Position numbers and translations under genes: made by a program. 64,000 nt of DNA from Branchiostoma belcheri (Eukaryota; Chordata; Leptocardii; Amphioxiformes; Branchiostomatidae), in assembly GCF_001625305.1 (NCBI RefSeq), contig NW_017803841.1, positions 147,845-211,844 on the forward strand, written 5' to 3'. Below are positions 54,539 through 64,000 of this stretch, in pieces. How positions within the stretch are numbered: position 1 is the first letter of the stretch; each line of letters starts with the position of its first letter. The notes under the pieces are model-generated. The model was not told the origin of the DNA. It did no database searches and saw only the letters and a list, made by a program, of their open reading frames with translations.

Positions 54539-55189
54539 TTACTTGCTCTCTGTCCACCTCTGGTGTTGGTTCGTCTGGAATTGGCAGGTCTGGAATTTGT
54601 TCGTATGTTGTCTCCGGTGTTGTTGACAGATACTTTCGTCCATTGTATGTTTTAACCTGAAGTTTGATGATGTAGGAATGTCCTTTCTCCAGAGGGAATT
54701 TGTCGGGTTCCCATAGTACAAATCTGATCTAGCCTTTTTCATCCGATGCTTTGCATTCTTTTTTTTTTGCAACTTCTTCGATCCTTTGTTTATTGTTTCT
54801 GCGTTGTCCATTGAAGTGATTTTTTGTTGGACTGACACTTCTTGGTTATTTTCTGTTTTCTGAATGTCGTTGATTTTGGACAGTGTTGTCACAGGTGGAG
54901 GTGGTATGTCAAAGGTAAGGTCTGATTCCTCTATTTCTGAGTTCTCTGTGAACACAAAAACAGTTTTTGGGTTGGTTGATGTCCTGTATTTTGTTATTTT
55001 GCAAGGTGATCTTGCGTTTTCGGTTTGAGAAATCTGCTTCCTTTTTTGGGGGGTGAAGCAGATGCCTTTGGTTGTCTTTTCTTCGCCTTGTTGCTCAAAT
55101 TGGAAGAATTTTGACCCAGTGTTTCCTACTTTGATTGGTGAGACACTCTTGATATAACCGTGTAGAGGAGGTGGATCATTTCCTGCCAT
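54539..55189 (-). CDS. repeat-encoded protein with possible OB-fold N-terminus
   Basis: Start chosen at the MAGNDPP Met (55189), although the frame is open to 55243. The N-terminal segment PLHGYIKSVSPIKVGNTGSK, FFQFEQQGEEKTTKGICF resembles a beta-rich single-strand-DNA-binding (OB-like) domain encoded by invertebrate mobile elements (recalled pattern; uncertain). The middle is low-complexity, charged and lysine-rich (KKLQKKKNAKHRMKKARSDL). A zinc-ribbon-like segment follows in another frame just downstream, as expected for an RPA-like protein broken by a shift. It abuts the MULE repeat but is not part of copy A there. Confidence 0.4.
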   Translation of the reverse strand: MAGNDPPPLHGYIKSVSPIKVGNTGSKFFQFEQQGEEKTTKGICFTPQKRKQISQTENARSPCKITKYRTSTNPKTVFVFTENSEIEESDLTFDIPPPPVTTLSKINDIQKTENNQEVSVQQKITSMDNAETINKGSKKLQKKKNAKHRMKKARSDLYYGNPTNSLWRKDIPTSSNFRLKHTMDESICQQHRRQHTNKFQTCQFQTNQHQRWTESK

Positions 55190-55259
55190 CTTGATATTAG
55201 TGGAGGAGAGACAGTGAGTCCTGGGGGATGAGTAATAAGACATGAGATAAATATTGATG

Positions 55260-55780
55260 TATTATATGTCAAGTCAAGTCAAAGTTTATTGCACAACATT
55301 TGTAACGGGTACAAAGTATGGCAAGTTCTTCAGATATACAGACATTGAACTGAGTCTACTCTAATGTCTACAGTCATTTTCATCTAAATTAGGTCTATTC
55401 TATTTTTATGAGTAAGTGGTTTTGAGAAAGTAGGTATTTTGGGTATATAGGTTTGCATTTGTGGAGGTTGATATTAATCATAATGAAGTAAAATTTGTTA
55501 GTGAAAGGCACTAAAATGTTGTTGATTCCATTTTTAATTAATTGTTAGTGATGCAAATTATTAAATCAGATACTCGATTGGGGTGAAATTGATAGGTGAT
55601 ATGTTGTAAATCTTAGCATGGATGTTAGAAATAGTTTTAGGTGTTTGTATAGATCTATTGAATTTTGAAGGGAGGAGATGTGGGGAAACGTTGTGATAGG
55701 GTGACGAGATGTTGGCTGTTTAGAGAATTGGTCTTTGGTGAAATGTTGAGTTGAATATCTAGGAGATAAGTTTAGAGATT
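55260..55780. other. no gene; LINE-tail-like start
   Basis: Begins AAGTCAAGTCAAAGTTTATT, the kind of end seen in reverse-complemented LINE 3' tails. The rest is unrecognised AT-rich DNA. Confidence 0.35.
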
Positions 55781-56193
55781 AGGCCACAGCAAGTAAATTT
55801 TATGGATGACATCCTCCGCAGACTCCAAATCTAATGCGAGCGGGCGAAAAAAAAACAAGGCGGGCCGATAAAAACAAGGTTCCTACAATGTAAAATATTT
55901 ACTCAATCATTGTACAAATGGGTTTGATTCAGTAGGAACATCACATATACACAGCCAGTATCACATATCACTGCATCAAAGTAAGAAACAAAACATTAAA
56001 TCACAGCCTTTTCTTGTCTCCTCTCTTCATGTTATCTGCCATCCACCTTCCAGCATGGCAACAGACATCTTTGCCCATTTTTGGCATGTTGACCACTGTC
56101 AGAGGGCAACAAAATTTCTTGTTTTTTTCCCAACATCAGGCGAAAATTAATGCGCGCGCTTATGTCATCCATAAAATTTACTTGCTGTGGCCT
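55781..56193. mobile_element. 413-bp element with perfect 32-bp inverted repeats, copy 1
   Basis: Ends AGGCCACAGCAAGTAAATTT plus TTATGGATGACAT, and the exact reverse complement at 56162-56193. Second copy in opposite orientation at 59957-60360, with a third relic at 43859. No ORF beyond short frames. Confidence 0.9.
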
Positions 56194-56313
56194 AACTAAA
56201 ATCTACATAATGAAAGGTGGTTGTCTAAAATTATAGCTTAGTCTAACGTAATGTCCCACCTTTTCCAAAATTTGTTGGTTTTGGGAAGTTAAAAGATGAA
56301 TAGTTAATGTACA

Positions 56314-56647
56314 TTAGCCTCTTCATCTTACGATGATATCATTTCAATAATTTGAACCTAAATTCCTTGTAGCCTATAGACCAAAGAAAGGATGTTCCTG
56401 TTTTGTAACCGCGTCCATCCACAGTCAGTCAGTGCGTGAGGTCTTGTTCTTCTTTTGGTGGATACAATTATAGATATGTAATGTGATAATATTAAGGAGA
56501 AAATGCTGACATTGTGGCCACTACTCCCCTCCCATGACCCACGTAACGTGATGGCATCTAATGTAAACTTTTAGCTTTACCACTCGGACCTACAAGGAAT
56601 TTAGGTTCAAATTATTGAAGTAATACCATCTACGTTGAAGAGGCTAA
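56314..56647. mobile_element. 334-bp element with ~58-bp inverted repeats next to promoter
   Basis: Left arm 56314-56372 and right arm 56590-56647 are near-perfect inverted repeats (TTAGCCTCTTCA and TCAATAATTTGAACCTAAAT). It ends only 40 bp before the carboxypeptidase TATA box. No clear target duplication. Confidence 0.85.
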
Positions 56648-56686
56648 GTTACAGAGAATGTATGTCTCAGCTGTGCACTTGCTTGT

Positions 56687-56694
56687 TATAAATA
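56687..56694 (+). promoter_or_regulatory. TATA box of the carboxypeptidase gene
   Basis: TATAAATA, 136 bp before the ATG at 56823, leaving room for a start site near 56717 and a ~105-base leader. A consensus TATA box fits a tissue-specific secreted-enzyme gene. Confidence 0.6.
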
Positions 56695-56822
56695 GATTGA
56701 ATATAGATCAAGATACATGTATCTGTTGTCAGAGTATTTCGGTACGGATTGCTAGTGGTGCTCGTCTGTGCTGCTATCTATCTAGTTATCTATCTATAGA
56801 TATATAGTAGCCAGTAGTACCA

Positions 56823-57921
56823 ATGGCGTCTCTGAGGGTTTTGCTTTGTTTGTCGGCGTTCGTCTTTGGTTGCTCTACGCTTTCCAGAGATCACATAGCG
56901 TGGGACGAAGACTTGGACACTCACATAGCGTGGGACGAAGACTTGGACACTGACATAGCGTGGGACGAAGACTTGGACACTGAAATAGCGTGGCCGTGGG
57001 ACGAAGACTTGGACACTGACATAGCGAGGCCGTGGGACGAAGACTTGGACACTGACATAGCGTGGCCGTGGGACGAAGACTTGGACACTGACATAGCGTG
57101 GCCGTGGGACGAAGACTTGGACACTCACATAGCGTGGGACGAAGACTTGGACACTATGTGCCGTCGGTGAGTACAGTGCGTCTAGTGGATAGTAGATAGT
57201 AGATCCATTCAGCCAGGTAGGAAGACTCTTCCCGTTGAGTCTGATCTTCCCTTCACCGGATCGTCATGCCCGGCCTATGCGGACAATCCAAGGCCGTGTG
57301 GTCGTACATAACTGGGTGGTATTCTATGTGCTTGTCTAGTCTATTTTTGGCGACGTCTCGGGGAGGAGCCTAATGGTACAATATTGTGTGTGATCTGCAA
57401 GAATTCTAGGAATTCTCTAGGAATTTTGTCCACAGGAATGGAATGTCCACAGGCATTTTTCTGACCCACATCTATGCCCACATTCCTGGAAACCCTTAAA
57501 GCTTGGGCTTGGGAAGACCTCCCTGGCCCGGATGGCCATACTTTCTGTGACCCCGGGGCTCGTTCACTATACACTCGGGGGAGGAGTGCTCTGTATCTGT
57601 CTAGACTTAATAGGTACCAAGTCTTCCTCCAAGTCATGAAATGATGGCAGTGCCATGCAAACAATAACCCTAACAGCAACCACCGTCGCCATGGCAATGT
57701 GTGTTTTCATTTCATGAGGTCCTTTTTGCTATCCTCATGCTATGGCCTCTTGTTCTTGACTCTGTATTTTGTTGAAATAGGCTCTGTGTGTCAAACAGAC
57801 CATGCACGTACTTGTATGTGTTAATTAGGTCTCCCCTTAGTTTCCTGTAGACCAGTGTTGGAAGTTTTAGAGTTCTTAGTTTGTCTTCATAAGTCTAGTT
57901 ACCTTTGCCAAGAATTGGAGA

Positions 57922-57954
<33 letters not shown>

Positions 57955-60900
57955 TGTCACAGCATAACTCGAGAAAGCTTAGATGGATTATCTTGATACA
58001 GTATTTGGTAGGTGGGTAGGTCTTGACGAGAGCTCGAACTGATTAGATTTTGGGCCCCCTGGTGGCTTGTTATGGTACTGCAGCTGAACTTCCGGTTTTG
58101 ATATCTCATGATCTAGACATGCTAGGGTGACGAAAGTTGGATGGTAGGTGCTGGGGAAGAAGTGACGTGAGTTTGGGCTCTGGAACTGCAGGGCTGTCTG
58201 TTTTAAAATATTTAAACGAGGATAACTCAAGAACCGGTTGACGGATCGTCGTGATTTTTGGTATGTAGGTAGCTTATGTAATGCTTGATATAATTATTAG
58301 GCAATTATGCAAATATGGATGTGATTTGCATAATTTATGGGGAGATTCTAGAAATCACCTGTATTCCATGATAGGACTATTGAAGCTTGTGAAATTGGTA
58401 ATTGAGAAGGTTCCGGGTCGGAGTTTAATTCTGACCAGGGTTCCAAATAGTGCGCAGTAAATCGCCGGATCTGCGAGGTTGTCACGCTAGGTTTGGCTCC
58501 CCATAGCTCGGCGATCGCTGTAGATTTTCAACTAGGTTTTGAATTGATCAAAAAGCCTTGGGATTGTAGTGTTTTTCGGCGCGGTGAAGTTGGACGGCCA
58601 GCGAAGCGTTTTTGGTATTAGTCCGCGAGCAAGGGTGATGCGGTTTTCGCCTGATGACCCAAATAGCTGCGTTCTATGTGGAATTTCTAGGGGTTCGCGT
58701 CACCGGATTTTGCGAAAAACTTATCGCAACAACCTATATTTTTTATAGTAGTAAGCTATTTCAGCATATAAGCCGTTAGCCTGGGAAAATTCGTTTTTTC
58801 CAAGCAGGTCCGTTGAAAAAACTGCAAAAAAACTACATTTTTCTTATCCAAAATTTACGTTTAACTACAGTTTCTACCCAAATTATAGAGTCGACGGACA
58901 ATAACCAAAATTGTATCGGAAGCCGGCTGGAAACCTCCGTTGACTGATGTAATGAGATTTCCCGGCGTACTTTTTTTGGCGGAGTTATAGCCCTTCGGTC
59001 TGAGGGTGTCCGCCGGATCCAAAATCGTGAAAAAAACTCCGGTCCGAGACCAGAAGGAGAGAAACACAAGCAGATATTGATTATGTAAATAAGGACTTAA
59101 TTTGCATAATTAATGAAAAAATAATTCTGTAATGATAACTGCCTGGAATTTCATACATGTTGTATGTGAAAGTTCAGTGAAGGTAAACATCATTAAACAT
59201 AATGTATTCAAATCAGGACCTTACTTGCATAATTTATGACGAAATGATAAAATGGCACTGTCCGTTAATAAAAGACTGTCTTTTGGTTGAAAATAGTGGT
59301 ATAATTCATGGAAATGAGGATTCTATTTGCACATAATTTGTCAGCCATGAAGATTAACATCATTTGGCGAGGGTATGAGATCGGGGAACTCTAGATTTGC
59401 AATCATTTTCAGCTTTAATTACCCGTCTATGCTTTAAAAGTTTTTGGTATTTTTATGATTTGTGATACATGGTCACGCAGGTCCCTTCTTGTTGCACTTT
59501 GCAGGGTTCGAAAGGATCAGGATCAGGAGCTGAGAGTTATACTTCGGAACAGCACCCTCGAGTCCATAATAGATAATATTAGGCTCGACGTATCGGATTT
59601 CACACAAGTAAGAACGTGGAAGTGATTATTACCACGATGTCATCATTTTAAGTGTATCGAATTAAATAAAAGTATTAGGATTGCTATAGCAGTATTTCCG
59701 TAATGTTTCTGCCTTCCAGCGTTAGTCATATATTCAATTTTGCAGCAAGCAATTTAGAATTGTATAATATGGCTGCGTTCCTTCTACCTTATTAATAATA
59801 AGGTAGAAGGAACTGAGGTAGATAATATTCAGTATGGTTTTAAACGGCAATGCCATTGATAATGCCTAGCCTGTTGTTGCACCATGGTAGTTGTGTGCTC
59901 ACAACGTGTTTATGTCCGTTTGGTGCTTATTTATATTTTTTTCCAGAACCAGTTTTAGGCCACAGCAAGTAATTTTTATGGATGACTTAAGCGCGCGCAT
60001 TAATTTTCGCCGATTTTGAAAAAAAAATTTTGTTGCCTTCTGACAGTGGTTAACATGCCGAAAATGGGCAAAGATTTCTGCTGCCATGCCGGAAGGTGGA
60101 TGGCAGATAACTATGAAGAGAGGAAACAAGAAAAGGCCCTGATTTAATGTTTTGTTTCTTACTTTGATGCAGTGATATGTGATGCTGTCTGTATATATGT
60201 GATGTTCCGACTGAATAAAAACAATATGTACAATGATTGAGTCAAAATGTTAAAATGTAGGAACCTTGTTTTTTTCGGCCCGCCTTGTTTTTTTCGCCCG
60301 CTCGCATTAGATTTGGAGTCTGGGGAGGATGCCATCCATAAAATTTACTTGCTGTGGCCTTATATAAAATCATCCATTAAGCCTCTGACTACAATGCGTG
60401 GTACCAATAACTAAATGAATCCATTCTTACATAGCTTCGGGACTGGGGACCGTTGCATCCTGACACCACGGACGTCGCCTATTTGGTGGTAGGACCTTCA
60501 ATCGCGGATGAGATTCAAGATCTGTTGCATAAGTACGGAGTGTATTTCCAAGTTCGCATGAGGGACCTTCGTCAGTTGATTCAGGAGCATCTTTGTGTGA
60601 ACCAACAGTTGGCAGAAGAAGACAAAGCCGGCGAGTTCAACTTTGCCAGATATCATCCTTACGACGAGGTTAGTTCCTCATATTAATTCCGATATCTTCA
60701 TCTTTGCCGGGGCTCTGAGATGTTATAAGAGCCCCGGCTACACCCCCATATTGCCCCTGATGGGGCACTTTAGGGGGGGGAGGCCCTGGTCTAAGGCGGG
60801 CAGGCCTCCATAAATACTGCAGTACAGTTACTCTCAAACTAGGTATACCTACGTATACGCAAGAAGTCTGCTTAATTTGTTACAGGTTTGACATGATGAG

Positions 60901-62240
60901 TCAATACATACGTCTTACTATACAAGAATTCATGTCTATTGAATTTCTCCATTTGAGAAGTGAAGAAGACATTTAAAGAGACATGAAAACGACGGACATC
61001 ATAAAAGCTACATGTATCAGGATACACTAACTAGTGCCAGGCACGTAAGGGATGTCACGCAATACTTCTTTCTTGGGACGGGGCCAAGGTAATAGACCGA
61101 CAGGACAACAGATGTATCCGTTGGATTAAAGAGTCTGTATGGATTAGAAAATCCAATCAAGTCATGAACCGTGATGAGGGGGGTACAAACTTAGTCATGT
61201 TTCGGATCACATTCTTAATAACTAACATTTGTTTTCTTATTGTTTGTAACTATTATGTTTTGTAACAATACGTATGTGACAATACTTTTAATAATTTCTA
61301 TTTTGGACTGCGATAGCTCAGTATTGTTATTGAACATGTCCCTATGATGTAACAATGCCTAGTATGTATGTCACAATTTCACTACGTTCGGAAATCCATT
61401 GTTAACAGTAAAAACTAGCCTAAGTGCACTATGAACCAAGTAACAGTGCACTGTGAACTATGTAATATTTTAGTGCACTATGCACCAAGTAACATCTAGT
61501 GTCAGTGCACAGTAAACCAGTCAGAATTGCCCCGATGAAGATGACATACGGTAATCGAAACGTCGGCTCGTGAAAAGTAAATGGTTGTGAAGAAAGAACT
61601 TTGCTATTCATTCGATTACCAACCTGATGAAATTATTTACGGAATACCTCTTTCTGTTGGTAGATACTTCAGTACCTTACAGACACGGCTGGAAGGTACC
61701 CTAACCTTGCAACTCTGGTAGATGTAGCGAACACATCTGAGGGAAGATCAGTCGTGGCCTTGAAGGTTTGTTGACGTCTTGATATTACGTTTCCTATAAT
61801 AAAACTTACTGTAATGTTATAGACTGCTCAGCTGCCAATATTGTATGCTATTACAATGTCTTGTCTTGTCAGCAGGGTAAGCCTTTTGTAATGCCAACAG
61901 GCTAGTTGGGCTCCACTGGCTGTGTTTTTGAACAGCCAAGTTAATCAATAAATAAATGGCTGAATAAATAAGTAAAGAGTGTAATTTCCTTGTATACGTA
62001 GCTTAAATGGTGTTGATCATGTTTGCTCACTGTCTTGTCTGCACGTTGAAGAATACAACTGCATTGTTAAAAAGTCTTTGAATTGTAATACGCTAAGTCA
62101 GAAGTACTGTTTTGCACATATATATATATGTCTAGATCGGCGTACCAAAGAAGACTCCAAAGCGCGCGGTTTGGATAGATGCTGGGATCCACGCTCGGGA
62201 GTGGATCGCTCCAGCTACGGCAGTGTACTTCATTCAACAG
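56823..62240 (+). CDS. secreted M14 metallocarboxypeptidase (A/B type), 5' part
   Basis: Exons 56823-57166, 59505-59607, 60435-60668, 61664-61765, 62136-62240 join in frame at GT-AG introns (296 residues so far); the rest lies beyond the window. Exon 1: signal peptide [18 protein letters not shown], then eight acidic units of the type IAWDEDLDT or [11 protein letters not shown] up to residue 113. Exons 2-3: activation propeptide ([41 protein letters not shown]), ending [11 protein letters not shown] at the cleavage region. Exon 4: [30 protein letters not shown]. Exon 5: [20 protein letters not shown], with zinc ligands His280 and Glu283 and substrate Arg282 (His69, Glu72, Arg71 of bovine CPA). 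The enzyme removes C-terminal residues from peptides after propeptide removal, outside the cell. A- or B-type specificity cannot be judged because the S1' pocket residue is not covered. Confidence 0.93.
57900..59375. mobile_element. TACCTTCGCCAA-end element, copy 3, in carboxypeptidase intron 1
   Basis: Ends TACCTTTGCCAA and TTGGCGAGGGTA; same orientation as copy 2, more diverged. Carries a (GT)n tract at about 57926-57952 and a nested element at 58409-59051. Confidence 0.8.
58409..59051. mobile_element. nested 643-bp inverted-repeat element
   Basis: Absent from copy 2 at the same place. Ends GGTTCCGGGTCGGAGTTT and, on the other strand, GGTCTCGGACCGGAGTTT (14 of 18 match). Flanked by AGAA on both sides (58405-58408, 59052-59055). 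GC-richer than its host. No supported ORF. Confidence 0.65.
59778..59812. repeat. perfect 16-bp-arm hairpin in intron 2
   Basis: TTCCTTCTACCTTATT, AAT loop, AATAAGGTAGAAGGAA. Lies in the intron between exons 2 and 3 of the carboxypeptidase gene. Confidence 0.9.
59957..60360. mobile_element. element with GGCCACAGCAAG ends, copy 2
   Basis: 404 bp, inverted relative to 55781-56193; ends AGGCCACAGCAAGT and ACTTGCTGTGGCCT. Its right end lies 75 bp before carboxypeptidase exon 3. Confidence 0.9.
60669..61420. other. intron 3 sequence, no gene seen
   Basis: Starts with a short inverted block: GCCGGGGCTCTGAGATGTTA paired with TAAGAGCCCCGGC (60707-60738). Otherwise unremarkable. Confidence 0.5.
61420..61632 (+). 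repeat. repeat with hammerhead-like core
   Basis: Short tandem AGTGCACTATGAACCAAGTA blocks are followed by CCGATGAAGATGACATACGG, TAATCGAAACGTC and 60 bases later by CTGATGAA. The arrangement GATGA...CGAAACGTC resembles the conserved CUGANGA...GAAA core of hammerhead ribozymes found in Penelope-like elements, but C replaces U and stem II pairing is weak. A relic at best. Confidence 0.3.
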
Positions 62241-64000
62241 GTCCGTTATTTTATTTTATTCACATATATTTATTGAGTATTAGGCAAAAGGCAAAAATTG
62301 CTTATATGACGCCTTCTACTCAAAAACATACAACGAATACTAGAGAGGCCGACATTTGCTTGGGAGCAAATACAGCATATTTCAGTCCATCTCCCTCCCA
62401 CGCAAAAGTGAACTATTCCAAACTTACCCCAGTGTAAAACTGGCAAAGATTCTCAAATAAATGAATTATATAGTAGCTATGTAATTGAGAACAAAGATGC
62501 AAGAACAAGCACATTGAATCCCGAAAGCTTTGCTAATCTTATTACAGGTATGCAAGTACTAACAATGATGAGATTTGATACATTTTGAAGGTCTTAGGCA
62601 CATAAAATTAAATGTGTGGGTCATTACGCACGACTTATATGCAATGTGACCCCAGGTAACCCACAATGGAACACGTGTTCCATGGATGGAACAGGCTATT
62701 CTTTAGATAGAACATGGAACGGGTATAGCACTTTTGGCCCTTTTTTTGCTGAAAATAGCCATTAATGTCCCCCAAATGAGTCATTTGGAAGTGGTGTATG
62801 CCAAATATGTGACTGCTATTCTGTAGACACATGTTCAAGGTACCCTTATACCGAATTTCAGACCATTTGGTTGTAAAACCAGGGCTTAGGATCCAAAAAT
62901 CCATTTTTTGGCGAAAAATGCCCCAAAAAACCTTCATGAAAATTTTTCAAAGGCATGTATCAAAAAAATGAGAAAAACGCCTGGGGGTATTAGCCTGGTT
63001 TGAACTCTACCTCCATGCCAAATTTCAAGTCATTTGGCTGAATGATGGCGGAGTTGAATCCCTTTGACTGTTTGGCAGGAGGAGAAGAAGAAACATGAGA
63101 GAACACAATATATTTCATCCATACCATGGTATGGACTGAAATATAACTAGAAAGGCCGACATTTGCTTGAGAGCAAATGCAGCAGATGGCTTCACCCTAT
63201 CCCCCATACCGAAAATGGATCTATCCTACGATGGCTGCCAATAGTCTACACCCCCATGCAGAAATGGAACCTTCCAATGCCGGAAATAGCCAAAAAGCCC
63301 TATTTTACATAACTTTAAAGTTGTGTATGTCAAAATCGTGAATGACATTCTTTGGACATGTGTCCAAGGTATTCCCATACCAAATTTCAGGTCATTCGGA
63401 TTTAATATTAGGGCACAGGAGTCAAAAATGTACATTTTGGGTCCGAAAATAGCCAAAAAGCCTTATTTTTCCCAATTTTAAAGTGGTGTATGTCAAAAGC
63501 TTGAATGACTTTTTGTAGACATATGTCCAAGGTATCCCCATACCAAATTTCAGGTCATTTGGTTTTAGTACCTGGGAACCAGATCTCAAAATGTATATTT
63601 TTTGCCTGAAAATGGCCAAAAAACCCAAATAAAACAATTTTAAAAAAAAATGAAAAAAACGCGTCGGGGTATTTGCCCACTCTACCTTCATGCCAAATTT
63701 CGTGTTATTTGGCCGGAAAATGGCAGAGATGAATCCATTTAAAGAAATGGCAGGAGAAGGAGGAGGAGGAGGAGGAGGAGGAGAAGAAACATGAGAGAAC
63801 ACAATATATTTCATCCATACCATGGTATGGACTGAAATATAATAAACACATTGACAAGATACATGCATAATTACAAACAAGACAAACCAAGATAAATACA
63901 AAAAAGACAAGTTGGTGATCTATCAATTATGAGAATTTACCCGTACAGTAATTTACTAACTAAATGAAGTTTTGAACTACATCAAAACATTACAGTTTTG
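62241..64000. repeat. intron 5 or 3' flank: ~155-bp tandem-like repeats and paired palindromes
   Basis: Diverged units recurring between about 62720 and 63640 (ATACCAAATTTCAGGTCATT marker, with GGCCAAAAAGCC-like blocks) account for the minus-strand frames there. A 70-bp block with the perfect palindrome TCCATACCATGGTATGGA occurs at 63118-63135 and 63814-63831. A GGA microsatellite lies at about 63757-63782. No further carboxypeptidase exon was found. Confidence 0.6.

Noticed and set aside
56790-57128. Minus-strand frames over the acidic repeat ([21 protein letters not shown])
   Set aside because: Antisense shadows of carboxypeptidase exon 1, which has a signal peptide, donor and phase-matched next exon.
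62541-62600. CTTATTACAG acceptor considered as carboxypeptidase exon 6
   Set aside because: The downstream sequence reads GMQVLTMMRFD then stops and lacks the expected NPDGY-type blocks; next exon is probably beyond 64000.
63422-63910. 162-residue minus-strand frame with poly-proline
   Set aside because: Proline run is the GGA microsatellite in antisense; the rest overlaps ~155-bp repeats.

Overview
This window reads as an animal genome, most likely an amphioxus-type cephalochordate (inference). Host genes are interrupted by GT-AG introns. The intergenic and intronic DNA is packed with decayed mobile elements: LINE fragments and the EnSpm/CACTA, PIF/Harbinger, hAT, MULE, piggyBac and tyrosine-recombinase classes, plus SINEs and short inverted-repeat elements. 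One host gene joins leucine-rich repeats, a Roc GTPase, COR and a Death domain, a type of architecture expanded in amphioxus. Two assembly gaps are visible (1-154 and 31481-31500).

Layout. 0.3-17.5 kb is a graveyard of mobile elements, mostly on the minus strand. It holds a MULE 5' region, LINE pieces, a LINE ORF1, an EnSpm transposase piece, a set of minus-strand exons (RecQ-like helicase, a GHTHED-motif protein, a CPxCG protein) and a hAT copy that carries a DM-like zinc motif. 17.5-22.9 kb is non-coding DNA upstream of the first clear host gene. 22.9-27.3 kb, possibly to 30.2 kb, is the LRR-Roc-COR-Death gene on the plus strand; downstream of it lie a decayed second Death-domain exon and two candidate alternative last exons. 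28.3-33.4 kb holds three related TTAA-flanked elements and a nearly intact tyrosine recombinase domain. 35.4-45.8 kb holds a LINE, an OTU/YqaJ minus-strand gene, a nested EnSpm-like element, a spliced MULE transposase C-terminus, a 56-bp minisatellite, a RING exon pair and the second hAT/DM copy. 47-55 kb is again mobile DNA: Harbinger, a MULE, and an ORF with an OB-like and a zinc-ribbon part.

56.8-62.2 kb, running off the right edge, is a secreted M14 (A/B-type) metallocarboxypeptidase on the plus strand. Five exons join in phase: a signal peptide followed by an unusual acidic tandem repeat, the activation propeptide, and the start of the catalytic domain with the HxxE zinc motif. A TATA box sits 136 bp before the ATG.

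The two host genes are unrelated in function: intracellular signalling scaffold/GTPase versus secreted protease. The other coding traces are best read as mobile-element genes in various stages of decay. Several were reconstructed by following splice sites and frame changes by eye, so exon edges there are approximate.
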